Shown here: in pieces, positions 19,536 to 29,687 of the stretch
Position numbering within the stretch: the stretch's first letter is position 1
Layout: each line of letters starts with the position of its first letter
Source: Niallia circulans
Lineage (GTDB): Bacteria; Bacillota; Bacilli; Bacillales; Cytobacillaceae
Assembly: GCF_003726095.1 (NCBI RefSeq)
Contig: NZ_CP026031.1
Coordinates: 2,356,001 to 2,420,000 of the forward strand
Direction: 5' to 3'
DNA: 64,000 bases
Made by a program: the position numbers and the translations under genes
The notes under the pieces: model-generated
Database searches by the model: none
What the model saw: the letters and a program-made list of their open reading frames with translations, nothing else
Told to the model about the DNA's origin: nothing

Positions 19536-19546
19536 TGGTCTGACCA
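19536..19546. promoter_or_regulatory. FadR-type operator palindrome
   Basis: TGGTCTGACCA is a perfect 11-bp palindrome around a central T and fits the FadR-subfamily consensus. It lies between the dnaE stop and the regulator gene, just upstream of the expected promoter, so the regulator probably binds it. Confidence 0.65.
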
Positions 19547-19591
19547 GTCAGCTTATTAAACAATATAACAACTTTTTAAAGTTGTAAAGTT

Positions 19592-22500
19592 TTATTCAGA
19601 TAAGAAAACGCGATTAGCACCTAGTAAAGTAGATAATTCAGCGATACATTCCTTACTTGGTGAAATTTTATATTCTTCGTTTAAAACGATGTTTTTTCCT
19701 GTTTCCTCATAATGAATAATAACTGGAGTAGTTCCTGGAAATTTCCTCATAACCGCCAATAGCTCTAATCTTTGGTTCATCATATGCTTCTCATTCATCA
19801 CTTTAATAAACAACTTATGTTCCTTTTTAGAAAGTGACTGGACAATCGTCCTCATCGATTCAACTAATTGAATAACAAATTGTTTATTGCCGTTTCTTTC
19901 TTCACATTTCCCTTCCAAATATACGATTTCACCCGAGTTAAGCAGACTTTGATATTTCTTAAAAATAGTTGGAAAAATAACACCCTGCATTTCTCCACTC
20001 TGATCACTAAGCTGGATAAATGCCATTGGCTCTCCTTTTTTAGTGCGAATGATATTTATTTCTGTTACATAGACAATGCTTTTATGTTTTTTTCCTACTT
20101 CCATTTCATTAATAGCAAAGGTTTGCAGAGTTGCTTGATACGGCTTATAGATAGACACTGGATGGTCTGATAAGTAAAATCCTAAGGCATCTTTTTCTAA
20201 AGCCAATTTATCTTCCACTCTAAGTGGTTCTACTTCTACATATTTCGGTTTAAAAAAGAAATCATCCTCACTAAATAAATCATTTTGCTCTTCATCCTCT
20301 GGGTGAACCAATTGTGCATGCTGTATCGCTACATCAATAGATGCCAGCAAAATAGCACGATCAACTCCGAATTCATCAAAGCTTCCGGAATAAATAAGCA
20401 TTTCCAGCACTCTTCTGTTAACCGTCTTCGGGGATATTCGTATACAAAAATCAAATAAATCTTCAAATTTTTTCTGACTTCTCGCCTTAAGTATTTCTCT
20501 TAATACATTTCCGCCTATACCTTTTATGCCTGCTAAGCTATAACGAATTTTATTCTTTTCTACACGGAAAAAGTAATTACTTTGATTAATAGAAGGCGGA
20601 GTCAATTCAATATCCATCTGTTTTAACTCTTGAATATACTGAATTATTTTCCCTGTGTTTCCAAGGGATGATGTTAATAGTGCCGCCATAAAATATAGAG
20701 GATAGTTTGCTTTTAAATAGGCAAGCTGATAAGCAATCATGCTATATGCTACTGCATGACTTCTATTAAAACCATAGTTGGCAAAACGCACAATTAACTC
20801 ATATATTTCATTCGCTGTTTTTTCGTGATATCCTTTTCTTTCTGCTCCTTTTACAAAATGAATCCTTTCTTTTTCCAGAATTTCCTTTTGCTTCTTACTC
20901 ACAGCTCGTCTTAACAAATCCGCCTCTCCTAGTGAGAACCCTGCCATTTTAGAAGCAATCTGCATAATTTGCTCTTGATAAACAATCACTCCATAGGTGC
21001 TCTTTAGTATCTCTTCTAAATCAGGGTGATAATAGTTAATCGATTCTTTGCCATGTTTTCTATTGATGTAATGAGGTATATTCTCCATTGGTCCTGGACG
21101 ATAAAGCGCATTAACAGCTACAATATCTTCAAAATCAGTTGGCTGTAACCTCTTTAATACATTACGCATTCCTTCTGATTCCAATTGAAAGATCCCAGTT
21201 GTCTCTCCTCTACTTAATAGCTTGAAAACATTTTGGTCATCAATTGGTATTTTTCGTATATCTATTCTTTTCTTCGTCGCTTTATAAAGCATGTCAAGAA
21301 TAGCTTCAATAAAAGATAGATTTCTTAATCCAAGAAAATCCATTTTCAATAAGCCTAGTTCCTCTAAATATTCCATGCTATACTGTGTTAAATAAATATC
21401 GTCATGGCTCCCTTGGATCGGAATAATATCAACAAGGGGCTGTTGACTAAGAACCACGCCGGCAGCATGGGTTGATGTATGCCTTGGAAGCCCTTCGATT
21501 TTACATGCAGTATCAAATAGTTTTTGATTACGAGGAGATGATTCAACAAATTGCTGCAAACGAATGGATTCTTGATAGCTTTGTTTGAGATTAATGCCTA
21601 GTTTTGATGGGATCATTCTTGACAGTTCATCCAACTCTTTAACAGATAAGCCAAATGCTCGGCCAACATCGCGTAAGGCTGCTTTAGCAGCAAGTGTACC
21701 AAAGGTAATAATTTGCGCAACATGAAGCTCTCCATATTTATTTTTCACATATGAAATAACTTTTTCCCGCTTATTATCAGGAAAATCAATATCGATATCA
21801 GGCATGGAGATTCTCTCTGGATTTAGAAACCTTTCAAAAAGCAATTGATATTTAATAGGATCTACATCTGTAATATGTAAAACATAAGCAACAATAGATC
21901 CCGCAGCTGAACCCCTTCCAGGACCTGTTAATATTCCATTCTCTCGCGCAAACTTCATAAAATCCCAAACTATTAAGAAATAGTCACTATAATTCATTCT
22001 CCCAATGATGTCCAATTCATATTCCAACCGTGCAGTGTGTTCTGGAGAAGGATGAGAATATCTGTCATTTAAACCAGCCATACATAATTCTCTCAAATAA
22101 CTAAGAGCATTTTTGCCTGCAGGTACAGTATATTTAGGCAAGGTTGCAAGTATGCCATTCATTTCAATCTGACAAGACTCTCCTACCTTCCATGTGTTTT
22201 CCAGAATATCTGGTTGATCATTGAATAACGTGATCATTGCTTCTTTGTCTTTTAGATAATGTTGATTAGAACTCCATTCATCTTGCTCTATATCGGAAAG
22301 CTTCTCCCCATTTTTGATTGCCTTTAAGCATTCATAAGCAAAATGGTCCTCCTCCTCCAAGTAAAATACATTATTCGTTGCTACCAGCTTCACTTTCTCT
22401 TCGGAAGCTAATCTGGATAACTTTTCATTTAATGCATCTTCAATAGCAATGCCGTGTCTTTGAATAGATAAAAAGCATTGACCTGGTTCAAAAATGGACT

Positions 22501-22954
22501 TCCATAACATTAATGTATTTCTTGCTGATTCCGAATCATCCTTCAGTAAATTTTGTTCAATCTCTCCTTCAAATCCAGGTGAGATTGCAATCAAGCCTTT
22601 GGCATAATGCTTTAACCATTTCACAGGAATTCCTTGTGGGTTTTTTGTTTGAACAGCACTCGTTATTTTTAATAAATTTTTAAAGCCGAGACTAGTTCTA
22701 GCTAATAAGACCAATGGGTAAGCTTTATCTTCTTCCCATTCACTTATTACATCAACCGTTAGTCCGATAATCGGTTTTATCCCTTGCTTTAATGATTCTT
22801 TATAAAAAGAAGCTGCACCATACATCACATTGCGATCCGTTAAAGCAATGGAACGATAGCCATACTTTTTAGCATTTGTAACTAACTCTTTAATTGAAAG
22901 CGTGCTAGATAAAAGGCTATATGCACTAGACACTTGAAGATGTATAAAAGACAT
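19592..22954 (-). CDS. dnaE: DNA polymerase III alpha subunit, DnaE type
   Basis: This 1120-residue polymerase acts with PolC at the replication fork, extending RNA primers on the lagging strand in Bacillus. It has an N-terminal PHP domain (about 1-270), the catalytic palm with three aspartates in PDIDIDFPD (385-393), fingers containing FNRSHAVAYSMIAYQ, and a C-terminal OB-fold nucleic-acid-binding region (about 980-1060). The start at 22954 has a GTGGTGA binding site. In B. subtilis the malic enzyme ytsJ separates it from accD; here the FadR-type gene is the neighbour instead. Confidence 0.97.
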   Translation of the reverse strand: MSFIHLQVSSAYSLLSSTLSIKELVTNAKKYGYRSIALTDRNVMYGAASFYKESLKQGIKPIIGLTVDVISEWEEDKAYPLVLLARTSLGFKNLLKITSAVQTKNPQGIPVKWLKHYAKGLIAISPGFEGEIEQNLLKDDSESARNTLMLWKSIFEPGQCFLSIQRHGIAIEDALNEKLSRLASEEKVKLVATNNVFYLEEEDHFAYECLKAIKNGEKLSDIEQDEWSSNQHYLKDKEAMITLFNDQPDILENTWKVGESCQIEMNGILATLPKYTVPAGKNALSYLRELCMAGLNDRYSHPSPEHTARLEYELDIIGRMNYSDYFLIVWDFMKFARENGILTGPGRGSAAGSIVAYVLHITDVDPIKYQLLFERFLNPERISMPDIDIDFPDNKREKVISYVKNKYGELHVAQIITFGTLAAKAALRDVGRAFGLSVKELDELSRMIPSKLGINLKQSYQESIRLQQFVESSPRNQKLFDTACKIEGLPRHTSTHAAGVVLSQQPLVDIIPIQGSHDDIYLTQYSMEYLEELGLLKMDFLGLRNLSFIEAILDMLYKATKKRIDIRKIPIDDQNVFKLLSRGETTGIFQLESEGMRNVLKRLQPTDFEDIVAVNALYRPGPMENIPHYINRKHGKESINYYHPDLEEILKSTYGVIVYQEQIMQIASKMAGFSLGEADLLRRAVSKKQKEILEKERIHFVKGAERKGYHEKTANEIYELIVRFANYGFNRSHAVAYSMIAYQLAYLKANYPLYFMAALLTSSLGNTGKIIQYIQELKQMDIELTPPSINQSNYFFRVEKNKIRYSLAGIKGIGGNVLREILKARSQKKFEDLFDFCIRISPKTVNRRVLEMLIYSGSFDEFGVDRAILLASIDVAIQHAQLVHPEDEEQNDLFSEDDFFFKPKYVEVEPLRVEDKLALEKDALGFYLSDHPVSIYKPYQATLQTFAINEMEVGKKHKSIVYVTEINIIRTKKGEPMAFIQLSDQSGEMQGVIFPTIFKKYQSLLNSGEIVYLEGKCEERNGNKQFVIQLVESMRTIVQSLSKKEHKLFIKVMNEKHMMNQRLELLAVMRKFPGTTPVIIHYEETGKNIVLNEEYKISPSKECIAELSTLLGANRVFLSE

Positions 22955-23419
22955 AAAATTAATTCACCACTTTTCTTTAAAATTTTTTATTCCTTCTAAA
23001 CAAGAAAATATGTAAAAAATGCTTGGAAAAGGTGTCATTTTTTCTTTATTTATAACCTTTTACCACTATAAAGGCTATTCCTTTTTAAAAAGCAATAATT
23101 ATTATTCTATCTTATTAGTTTATCTCAAAATAAAAGACTTTTTCCTTTCATTATAGATGTTCACAGCAAAAAAAGAAAATATGTTCTCTTTATTAAGAAA
23201 TGACGTTAAAGTTCCACACAAGTATAAGTGACCTTTAAAATCATTCATAAATGGAATAGATTGTCCATAATAATAAGAATAGAAGATTACAAGATATGCG
23301 AAAGAGAAAAAATACACAACCGTGAGAATAAATATTTTATTCTATGGAGAAGAATCATTCCTATTTGATTTGCTGCTTGGATAGAAACAAAAACTAATAA
23401 AAGTTAGAGAGGTAAACGT
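22955..23419. other. AT-rich gap between divergent dnaE and ytrH
   Basis: This 465-base stretch must hold the promoters for dnaE (leftward) and ytrH (rightward). I see no strong hexamer pairs, hairpins or credible coding sequence. Confidence 0.5.
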
Positions 23420-23752
23420 ATGAATCAACAACCATTCTTCCCTACCTTCATCGAAAGCTACTTTATTGCCTTAGGGGTTATTTTAGGAGGCGCACTTTTA
23501 GGTGGACTTGCTGCATTTCTAACTGGAAAACCACTCCTTACTGAAATCATTCGCATTTCTGGAATCATCAAAATTTGGGCGATTGTTACAGCGATTGGCG
23601 GGACATTTGATGCTATTGATACGATTGAAAAGGGAATCTATGATGCTGGTACAAAAGACTTGTTCAAACAAATCTTATTAATTGTTTCTGCTTTTGGAGG
23701 AGCACATACAGGCATTACAATTATTAAGTGGATTACACAGGAGTATATATAA
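23420..23752 (+). CDS. ytrH: Sporulation membrane protein YtrH
   Basis: The 110-residue protein has two or three membrane segments rich in Gly (ALGVILGGALLGGLAAFLTG) and matches the YtrH family, a sigma-E-dependent protein needed for efficient sporulation in B. subtilis. The ATG at 23420 follows AGAGAGG. Its TAA is immediately followed by the ytrI start, so the two are co-translated. Position opposite dnaE is conserved in Bacillus. Confidence 0.93.
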   Translation: MNQQPFFPTFIESYFIALGVILGGALLGGLAAFLTGKPLLTEIIRISGIIKIWAIVTAIGGTFDAIDTIEKGIYDAGTKDLFKQILLIVSAFGGAHTGITIIKWITQEYI

Positions 23753-24262
23753 ATGAGAATTCCACCATATTATAAAAATCAAGCTGTACAACGTTTTTTT
23801 GCCGGAATGGTTATCGGTGGAGTAATCAGTTGGTGTATTTTTGTCTTTATTTTTGGTGTATGGCAGGAACGATATAGCTCGGAAATTAAAACACAGAAAG
23901 CAACTATTGAGGATTTAGAAAGAGAGAAAAAAATATGGCAAGAGGAATTTGCTGCCCAAAATAAAACGACCGAAGAAAAGCTGACAGTCGAGGATATCGT
24001 TGTAAAGATTAGCAATGCAGATAAAGAAAAATATGATATTAAGCCCTTTAATGCCTTAGAGATGGAAGATGCCATTAAAGAAGATTTATCGACCATTATT
24101 GCAAAAGACCTCGATATGGTCTATAAAAGTCGCGCACTGTTAAAAAAATCGATTGAAAACAAAGTAGTTGTTTCTGATAAAAAGCGTTATAAATTTAAAG
24201 TAACAGAGTTGATTATTTATACAACAGTTCATGTCGAATTAAGAGTCACCTTTGGCGATTAA
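23753..24262 (+). CDS. ytrI: Sporulation membrane protein YtrI
   Basis: This 169-residue protein has one N-terminal membrane span (about residues 13-37) followed by a charged coiled-coil-like stretch and an extracytoplasmic domain. It matches YtrI, expressed with ytrH during sporulation. Its ATG at 23753 abuts the ytrH stop; a GGAG sequence lies near the end of ytrH. It ends at a convergent terminator shared with nrnA. Confidence 0.92.
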   Translation: MRIPPYYKNQAVQRFFAGMVIGGVISWCIFVFIFGVWQERYSSEIKTQKATIEDLEREKKIWQEEFAAQNKTTEEKLTVEDIVVKISNADKEKYDIKPFNALEMEDAIKEDLSTIIAKDLDMVYKSRALLKKSIENKVVVSDKKRYKFKVTELIIYTTVHVELRVTFGD

Positions 24263-24306
24263 AAAAAGGGGCTATCCGTCAAGCATAACGGAGCAGCACC
24301 TTTTTT
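24263..24306. terminator. Bidirectional terminator between ytrI and nrnA
   Basis: A stem formed by AAAAAAAGG-GGCT-TCCGT and ACGGA-AGC-CCTTTTTT, with small internal mismatches, starts right at the ytrI stop. T-runs occur on both strands. Confidence 0.75.
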
Positions 24307-24343
24307 CTTTCTTGACGAATAATTAAACTATTAGAGAATTACC

Positions 24344-25276
24344 TTATCTACAAACTTCCTCTAAATCCTTCACTACTTTACCTGCATCATCCCATTGATA
24401 AATGGTTGCGCCTGAGGCCATTGGATGTCCTCCACCATTATAATTTTTTGCAATTCCATTAATAACTGGACCTTTGGAACGCAATCTTACGCGAATCTGA
24501 TCTGCTTCTTCAATAAAAAAGACCCATGCTTTTAAACCTTTTACACTCCCTAAACTGCTAACAAGTAACGATGCCTCTGCAGGAGTTGCCTGAAATTGAG
24601 CTAATATTTCCTTATTAAGCTTCATACTTGCTACTCCATTGGCATGAACTTGAAAATTTTGCATAACATAGCCACTTAGCTTGACAATATGAGGATCGAG
24701 TTCATACATTTGATCATACATTTCTGTGCGCGAAAAAGAATATTTGATTAATTCTCCAGCATAATGAAATGTTTTTTCTGATGTGCTTGGATATAGAAAT
24801 CTCCCAGTATCTCCAACAATTCCCGCATATAGCAGCCTCGCAGACTCATCACTCATCTTTAGCCCCTGATCTTTTCCATACAAATAAAATTCATAGATCA
24901 ACTCACTTGTGGAACTTGCTGTAGTCTCTACCCAAACTATATCGCCATATGCATCATCATTGGGATGATGATCTATCTTTATTAGCATTTTCCCAGTCAG
25001 GTAGCGCTGATCACATACTCTTTCTTGATTAGCCGTATCACATACAATCACCAACGCATCAGCATAGGTGCTGTCATCAATGACATCTAGTCTTCGCAAA
25101 AAGTTTAAGGAAGCTTCTTCTTTTCCTACCGTATAGACGTTTTTATCCGGAAAAGAAGTTTTTATGATTTCTGCTAATCCACCTTGCGATCCATATGCAT
25201 CTGGATCTGGACGGACGTGTCTATGAATAATGATAGTATTAAAGGCTATTATAGCATCTAATATTTTCTGTTTCAT
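24344..25276 (-). CDS. nrnA: NrnA, DHH-family oligoribonuclease and pAp phosphatase
   Basis: NrnA degrades 2-5 nucleotide RNAs and dephosphorylates 3'-phosphoadenosine 5'-phosphate in the cytoplasm. The 310 residues show the DHH domain metal motifs HVRPDPDAYGSQ and CDTAN, the eponymous KIDHHPN near residue 105, and the C-terminal DHHA1 motif GGGHPMASGA. It lies 15 bases after ytoI, so the two are co-transcribed, the same arrangement as ytoI-ytpI-nrnA in B. subtilis but without ytpI. Confidence 0.95.
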   Translation of the reverse strand: MKQKILDAIIAFNTIIIHRHVRPDPDAYGSQGGLAEIIKTSFPDKNVYTVGKEEASLNFLRRLDVIDDSTYADALVIVCDTANQERVCDQRYLTGKMLIKIDHHPNDDAYGDIVWVETTASSTSELIYEFYLYGKDQGLKMSDESARLLYAGIVGDTGRFLYPSTSEKTFHYAGELIKYSFSRTEMYDQMYELDPHIVKLSGYVMQNFQVHANGVASMKLNKEILAQFQATPAEASLLVSSLGSVKGLKAWVFFIEEADQIRVRLRSKGPVINGIAKNYNGGGHPMASGATIYQWDDAGKVVKDLEEVCR

Positions 25277-25291
25277 TTATTTCTCCCTTCA

Positions 25292-26611
25292 TTAATGACG
25301 ATCAATTAATTGACACATCATCATCGCTTTTCCAACAAGTATTCCATGGTTAAACACTTCTACATCCACTTTCCCAAATTTTCGTCCAACTTCTAAAATT
25401 TTAGGAACTATTTCAATGACACTATCCATTTGAACTGGCTTAATAAAATAGATGGTCATATTTTCGACAACTAAATCACCTTTTTTAAACCCTCTTAGTA
25501 CTCTGTTCGCCGCTTCGGAAACAACCGTAGTAAACACCCCATAAGATATGGTCCCTAAGTGATTAGTCATTTGCGGAGTTACTTCACAGGAAAAGCTTGT
25601 TTCCCCTTTGTTTTTTCCTTTAGTCAATAAGACATGCTTTGTGACAATATCATCAATCGTTTCCCCAATTTGCGGTTGCCTTTGGTTCATTTGCAACGCT
25701 TTTAATACATCTTGTCTACTAATAATCCCTTCTAGCTTATTTGCTTCATCTACAACTGGCAGGACTTCAATTCCTTCCCATACCATCATATGAGAACAAG
25801 AAGCAACACTTGTTTTGCCACTAACCGTCATTGGGTGTTTTGTCATGACTTTATCAATCGTCATATCCATCGATTTTCCAATGACATCTTTTGAAGTAAT
25901 CATCCCTTGTACTTTTAAGCTTTGATCCACTACTGGGAAACGACCGTGTAATGTTTCTTTATTATATTTATGCCATAAAGCCACATCATCTGTTGTCTTT
26001 AGATAAATCGTATCTTTAAGCGGTGTTAAAATATCTTCTACTAAAACAATTTCTTTTTTTATGAGCTGGTCATAGATTGCCCGGTTTATCATCGTTGCCA
26101 CAGTAAATGTATCATAGCTTGTTGAAATTATTGGGAGTTGCAAATCGTCTGCTAAACGTTTCACATGCTCCTCTGTATCGAATCCACCTGTAATTAAAAC
26201 CGCAGCACCAGCTTTTAATACATGTTCATGTGCCCGTACACGGTTCCCTATGATCAAAAGGTTTCCAGGACCTGTATAACGCATCATCGCATCTAATTTC
26301 ATCGCCCCAATAACAAAACGATTTAAAGTTTTATGTAAACCAGCTCGCCCACCAAGAACTTGTCCATCTACAATATTAACTACTTCTGCATAGGTTAACT
26401 TTTCAATATTTTCTTTCTTCTTTCGTTCAATTCTAATCGTACCAACTCTTTCAATGGTACTTACATACCCTTTATTCTCTGCTTCTTTTATCGCTCTATA
26501 TGCTGTTCCTTCACTTACATTTAATGCTTTCGCAATTTGTCGAACAGAAATTTTTTCTCCTACTTGTAATTCATCAATATAATTTAATATTTGCTCATGT
26601 TTTGTAGCCAA
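25292..26611 (-). CDS. ytoI: YtoI: HTH, DRTGG, CBS and hotdog domain regulator-like protein
   Basis: The 439-residue product has an N-terminal winged helix (VRQIAKALNVSEGTAYRAIKEA), a DRTGG domain (about 70-185), two CBS domains that usually bind adenosyl nucleotides, and a C-terminal hotdog thioesterase-like domain. This composite architecture is specific to YtoI. I start at TTG 26611 behind GAGGGTGG; the reading frame extends further upstream but without a binding site. The ligand and DNA target are not known. It probably forms an operon with nrnA. Confidence 0.92.
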   Translation of the reverse strand: MATKHEQILNYIDELQVGEKISVRQIAKALNVSEGTAYRAIKEAENKGYVSTIERVGTIRIERKKKENIEKLTYAEVVNIVDGQVLGGRAGLHKTLNRFVIGAMKLDAMMRYTGPGNLLIIGNRVRAHEHVLKAGAAVLITGGFDTEEHVKRLADDLQLPIISTSYDTFTVATMINRAIYDQLIKKEIVLVEDILTPLKDTIYLKTTDDVALWHKYNKETLHGRFPVVDQSLKVQGMITSKDVIGKSMDMTIDKVMTKHPMTVSGKTSVASCSHMMVWEGIEVLPVVDEANKLEGIISRQDVLKALQMNQRQPQIGETIDDIVTKHVLLTKGKNKGETSFSCEVTPQMTNHLGTISYGVFTTVVSEAANRVLRGFKKGDLVVENMTIYFIKPVQMDSVIEIVPKILEVGRKFGKVDVEVFNHGILVGKAMMMCQLIDRH

Positions 26612-27185
26612 ATTACCACCCTCTTTTAAGAAAAGCACACTGCTTCTCGCAAACAAACTTAGAAAATTCTATTGCTTATATCTCTCGTTTGCTCTAAGCG
26701 AATACTGCCTGTACTAGACATTTTCATACCATTTCTTGCAATTTATTATAATTTATTCATCTATGTTTCAATAGTTTGCGGCTAACTATTAATTTCTTCT
26801 CTTTAAAGCTGCCTTCTTTAGTATCTATGTTTTCCCTAAGTAAAAAATCTATTGAAAAAAGCTTGTATATCTTTATTATAGAGTGAACTACTAGGGTATT
26901 CAATGAATTCTCTGTTAATCGGCATTAAAACATTCAGTCATTTCGTTTTTGTGTGGAGTATATCTTTTGTGAACATCTTATTTCTTTTTAAAAAGTCTGA
27001 TTGGTTTTAACATATTACAAGCAAAAAAGGGCTGGAAGAAAATAATCCCAGCCGAAGATAAATCGAACCACTATACGTATATCACCAATAAAGCCTCATA
27101 TAATTATTTATCAACAAACGGTCCTTATTTATTAATAACGGGAGATAGATTGTTCGTTTTAATTCTATCCCTCTCCTTTTTTATC
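26612..27185. other. Gap upstream of ytoI
   Basis: The 574 bases hold a possible ytoI promoter (TTGAAA at 26766-26771 and TAATAA at 26743-26748, 17 apart, minus strand) and a terminator at 27023-27053. Nothing else stands out. Confidence 0.4.
27023..27053 (-). terminator. Terminator downstream of the small membrane protein gene
   Basis: GGCTGG and CCAGCC form a short stem followed on the minus strand by CTTTTTTG. It lies about 130 bases after the stop at 27186. Confidence 0.65.
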
Positions 27186-27431
27186 TTATTGGTAATAATA
27201 GATTTTCTTCTTTTTCTGCACTTTACTATAAGACCTTTTGGCTGTTCGTGGTTTTTTAGGGGTATATAGTAATGCCGTTAAATTTCCCGCTACCACCATT
27301 AAGGCAAAGGCTAGCCATGTAATCGAAAATATTCCTTCAACCCCATCACTGAAGGGAGAAAGTCTTGGCATGCCATAATATAAAAGAACACCACATAGTA
27401 ATATACATAATAAATATCTATTCTTATTCAT
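27186..27431 (-). CDS. Small two-span membrane protein of unknown function
   Basis: The 81 residues contain two hydrophobic segments (about 5-22 and 33-57) and a very basic, Tyr-rich C-terminal tail. The ATG at 27431 has AAGGAGG eleven bases before it. It occupies the place near ytoI where B. subtilis has the small membrane gene ytpI, but the sequence does not look like YtpI as I know it, so no symbol is given. It is followed by its own terminator. Confidence 0.65.
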   Translation of the reverse strand: MNKNRYLLCILLCGVLLYYGMPRLSPFSDGVEGIFSITWLAFALMVVAGNLTALLYTPKKPRTAKRSYSKVQKKKKIYYYQ

Positions 27432-27657
27432 AGTCGCTAAAACCTCCTTGATACTATCCTATGCGGACAAGAATAAAAAAAGTATTTAAAATTAGCTAAA
27501 GCATCTATTCACACAGAAAATTTCGCAAGTCTAAATATTTACATACACGACTTATGTTGATAATCTTATAGGATAAGAATAATATTTAACTCGTCCTACA
27601 ATATAAGAAAAAGGAAAAAGTATAGACTTGTTAAGAAACACTTGGAGGTAGGTTGAA

Positions 27658-28758
27658 TTGGAAAAAAAAATAGCGTCTCTAGCAAATTGGATGAAGCAGG
27701 AAGAAATTGATTTCACCTTTTTAACATCTACAGATAATATTTTCTATTTTAGCGGATTCTATAGTGATCCACATGAAAGATTATTGGCTTTGATTGTCTT
27801 CCCAGAAAACGATCCGATATTAGTTTGTCCTGCAATGGAAACAAATGATGCAAAAGATGCCGGGTGGAACTATGATATCATCGGCTATAGCGATACAGAA
27901 AATCCATGGGAAACTATTCAAAGTATGGTTCAAAGCCGTACAAGCCGTACAAGAAAAGTAGCTCTTGAAATGGATCACATGAATGTGGCAAGATATCAGG
28001 CACTTCAAACATCATTTCCTAACATTGAAGGATATGTTTCTGCAGAAGAAAAAATTAATACTTTGCGCATGATAAAAACATCAGATGAATTAGCTAAGAT
28101 AAAAGAAGCTTGTAAATGGGCTGATTTTGCTATTGAAGTAGGCTGTAATGAAATAGTAGAAGGCAAATCTGAAATGGAAATTCTAGCTGCTATTGAATAT
28201 GAATTAAAGAAACAAGGAATTGGTAAGATGTCCTTTTCAACCATGGTACTAACTGGAGTGAACGGCGCTTCCCCTCATGGAAATCCAGGAGAGACAAAAA
28301 TAAAAAAAGGAGACTTAGTATTATTCGACTTGGGGGTTGTTGTTGATGGATATTGTTCTGATATAACAAGAACAGTGGCATTTGGCGACATTAATGAGAA
28401 GCAAAAGGATATTTATGATACAGTTTTAAAAGCTCAGCTAACAGCTATCGAAGCCTCTAAGCCTGGCGTTTCTTGTGCTACTGTTGATCTAGCTGCTCGT
28501 AACACAATAAGAGAAGCTGGTTATGGAGAGTTTTTCCCTCACCGTTTAGGACATGGATTGGGTATTAGTGTTCACGAATTCCCTTCCTTAACTGAAACAA
28601 ATTCCCTTGTTTTACAAGAAGGTATGGTATATACAATCGAGCCGGGCATTTATGTACCGAATGTTGCAGGAGTCCGGATAGAAGATGATGTATATGTTAC
28701 AAAAGATGGAGTAGAGATTTTAACAAAATTTCCGAAAGAGCTTCAAATTATTCAATAA
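27658..28758 (+). CDS. Xaa-Pro dipeptidase (M24B, PepQ/YkvY type)
   Basis: This 366-residue cytoplasmic metallopeptidase cleaves X-Pro dipeptides. It has an N-terminal creatinase-like domain and a pita-bread catalytic domain with metal ligands in LFDLGVVVDGYCSDITRT, the His of HRLGHGLGISVHE, and the glutamates of YTIEPGIY and VRIEDD. The start is TTG at 27658, nine bases behind GGAGG. It stands alone with its own terminator. Confidence 0.92.
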   Translation: MEKKIASLANWMKQEEIDFTFLTSTDNIFYFSGFYSDPHERLLALIVFPENDPILVCPAMETNDAKDAGWNYDIIGYSDTENPWETIQSMVQSRTSRTRKVALEMDHMNVARYQALQTSFPNIEGYVSAEEKINTLRMIKTSDELAKIKEACKWADFAIEVGCNEIVEGKSEMEILAAIEYELKKQGIGKMSFSTMVLTGVNGASPHGNPGETKIKKGDLVLFDLGVVVDGYCSDITRTVAFGDINEKQKDIYDTVLKAQLTAIEASKPGVSCATVDLAARNTIREAGYGEFFPHRLGHGLGISVHEFPSLTETNSLVLQEGMVYTIEPGIYVPNVAGVRIEDDVYVTKDGVEILTKFPKELQIIQ

Positions 28759-28831
28759 ATGGTAAATAAGAAAATCCGCTTGATTTTTTGCTAATTATTA
28801 TGCGGGTGCCAAACACAAACCTGTTTTCTAA

Positions 28832-28888
28832 AAACCCCAACGATAATTCGGAGTTTCCTCTAGCATCTCCATATAATCGTTGGGGTTT
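28832..28888 (+). terminator. Hairpin terminator after the peptidase gene
   Basis: Perfect 13-base arms AAACCCCAACGAT and ATCGTTGGGGTTT flank a 31-base loop; an imperfect T-tract follows. Confidence 0.7.
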
Positions 28889-29008
28889 ATATTTGGTTAG
28901 AATACTTAAAACCACTATTATCATCTCTTTTAAATGTACTTGCACCTAATTTTATATTTTACATAAAATACCTAAACTTAAAAGGGGCAGAAAAGGGGGA
29001 TGAAGAGA

Positions 29009-29620
29009 ATGGTTAAATATGTAGATTATACAGATCCAAAAGTCCAATACCATTTTGATGTAAATAAAAGTAATTTTTTCACAAGAGATAGTCATAACTA
29101 TATTAATGTTTTAGGAGAACAACAGTTAAATTCGTTAGAAAATGTATCCTTGCTAGATATCTATTTAAGTAAAGATATTGTTGTAGAACCACATATTCAC
29201 CAAAATGCGGCAGAGCTCGTATACTGCATTTCTGGTTCTGCTACTGTTTCACTGTTAAATCCTTTCACAAAAAAAGTTCTAAACTATACCATTACGCCTG
29301 GCCAAGTAGCTAATGTTCCTCAAGGCTGGTGGCATTATGAAATCGCAAATACAAATAAGACGCATTTATTAGCTATATTCAATGCACCTACACCTGAAGC
29401 AATCTTTGGCTCTGATTTACTTCGTCTAACTCCTCCAGACTTAATGGCACATACTTATTCATTAGATCTTAATAAGTGGAAATCCACCATCTCTCCTATT
29501 AATAAAACAACGATTCTAGGTCCGGCTATTAGTAGAAATAGCCCTAGCCAAAATTATTATGCTGACGCCAATTATCCTCAGCCTATCTATCAGCCTTACT
29601 ACATTCCAAGAAATTACTAA
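29009..29620 (+). CDS. Single-domain cupin protein (oxalate-decarboxylase-like)
   Basis: The 203-residue protein has both cupin motifs: the first, HIHQNAAELVYCISGSA (about 64-80), supplies two His and a Glu for metal, and the second, VPQGWWHYE, supplies another His. This resembles one half of bicupin oxalate decarboxylases and spore-coat cupins; the enzymatic activity is not known. The C-terminus is Pro/Tyr/Asn-rich, as in some spore-surface proteins. The ATG at 29009 is nine bases behind GGGGG, whereas the ATG at 29000 touches it. Confidence 0.82.
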   Translation: MVKYVDYTDPKVQYHFDVNKSNFFTRDSHNYINVLGEQQLNSLENVSLLDIYLSKDIVVEPHIHQNAAELVYCISGSATVSLLNPFTKKVLNYTITPGQVANVPQGWWHYEIANTNKTHLLAIFNAPTPEAIFGSDLLRLTPPDLMAHTYSLDLNKWKSTISPINKTTILGPAISRNSPSQNYYADANYPQPIYQPYYIPRNY

Positions 29621-29687
29621 CAAATAGAGTTCAGATGAGGTACCAAAAATTATTCATTAAAAAAACGACTTTTTTATGACAGCACTC

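Noticed and set aside
23120..23317. Minus-strand 65-codon ORF in the dnaE-ytrH gap
   Set aside because: No ribosome binding site, low-complexity Phe/Tyr/Ile content of AT-rich spacer, no neighbour support.
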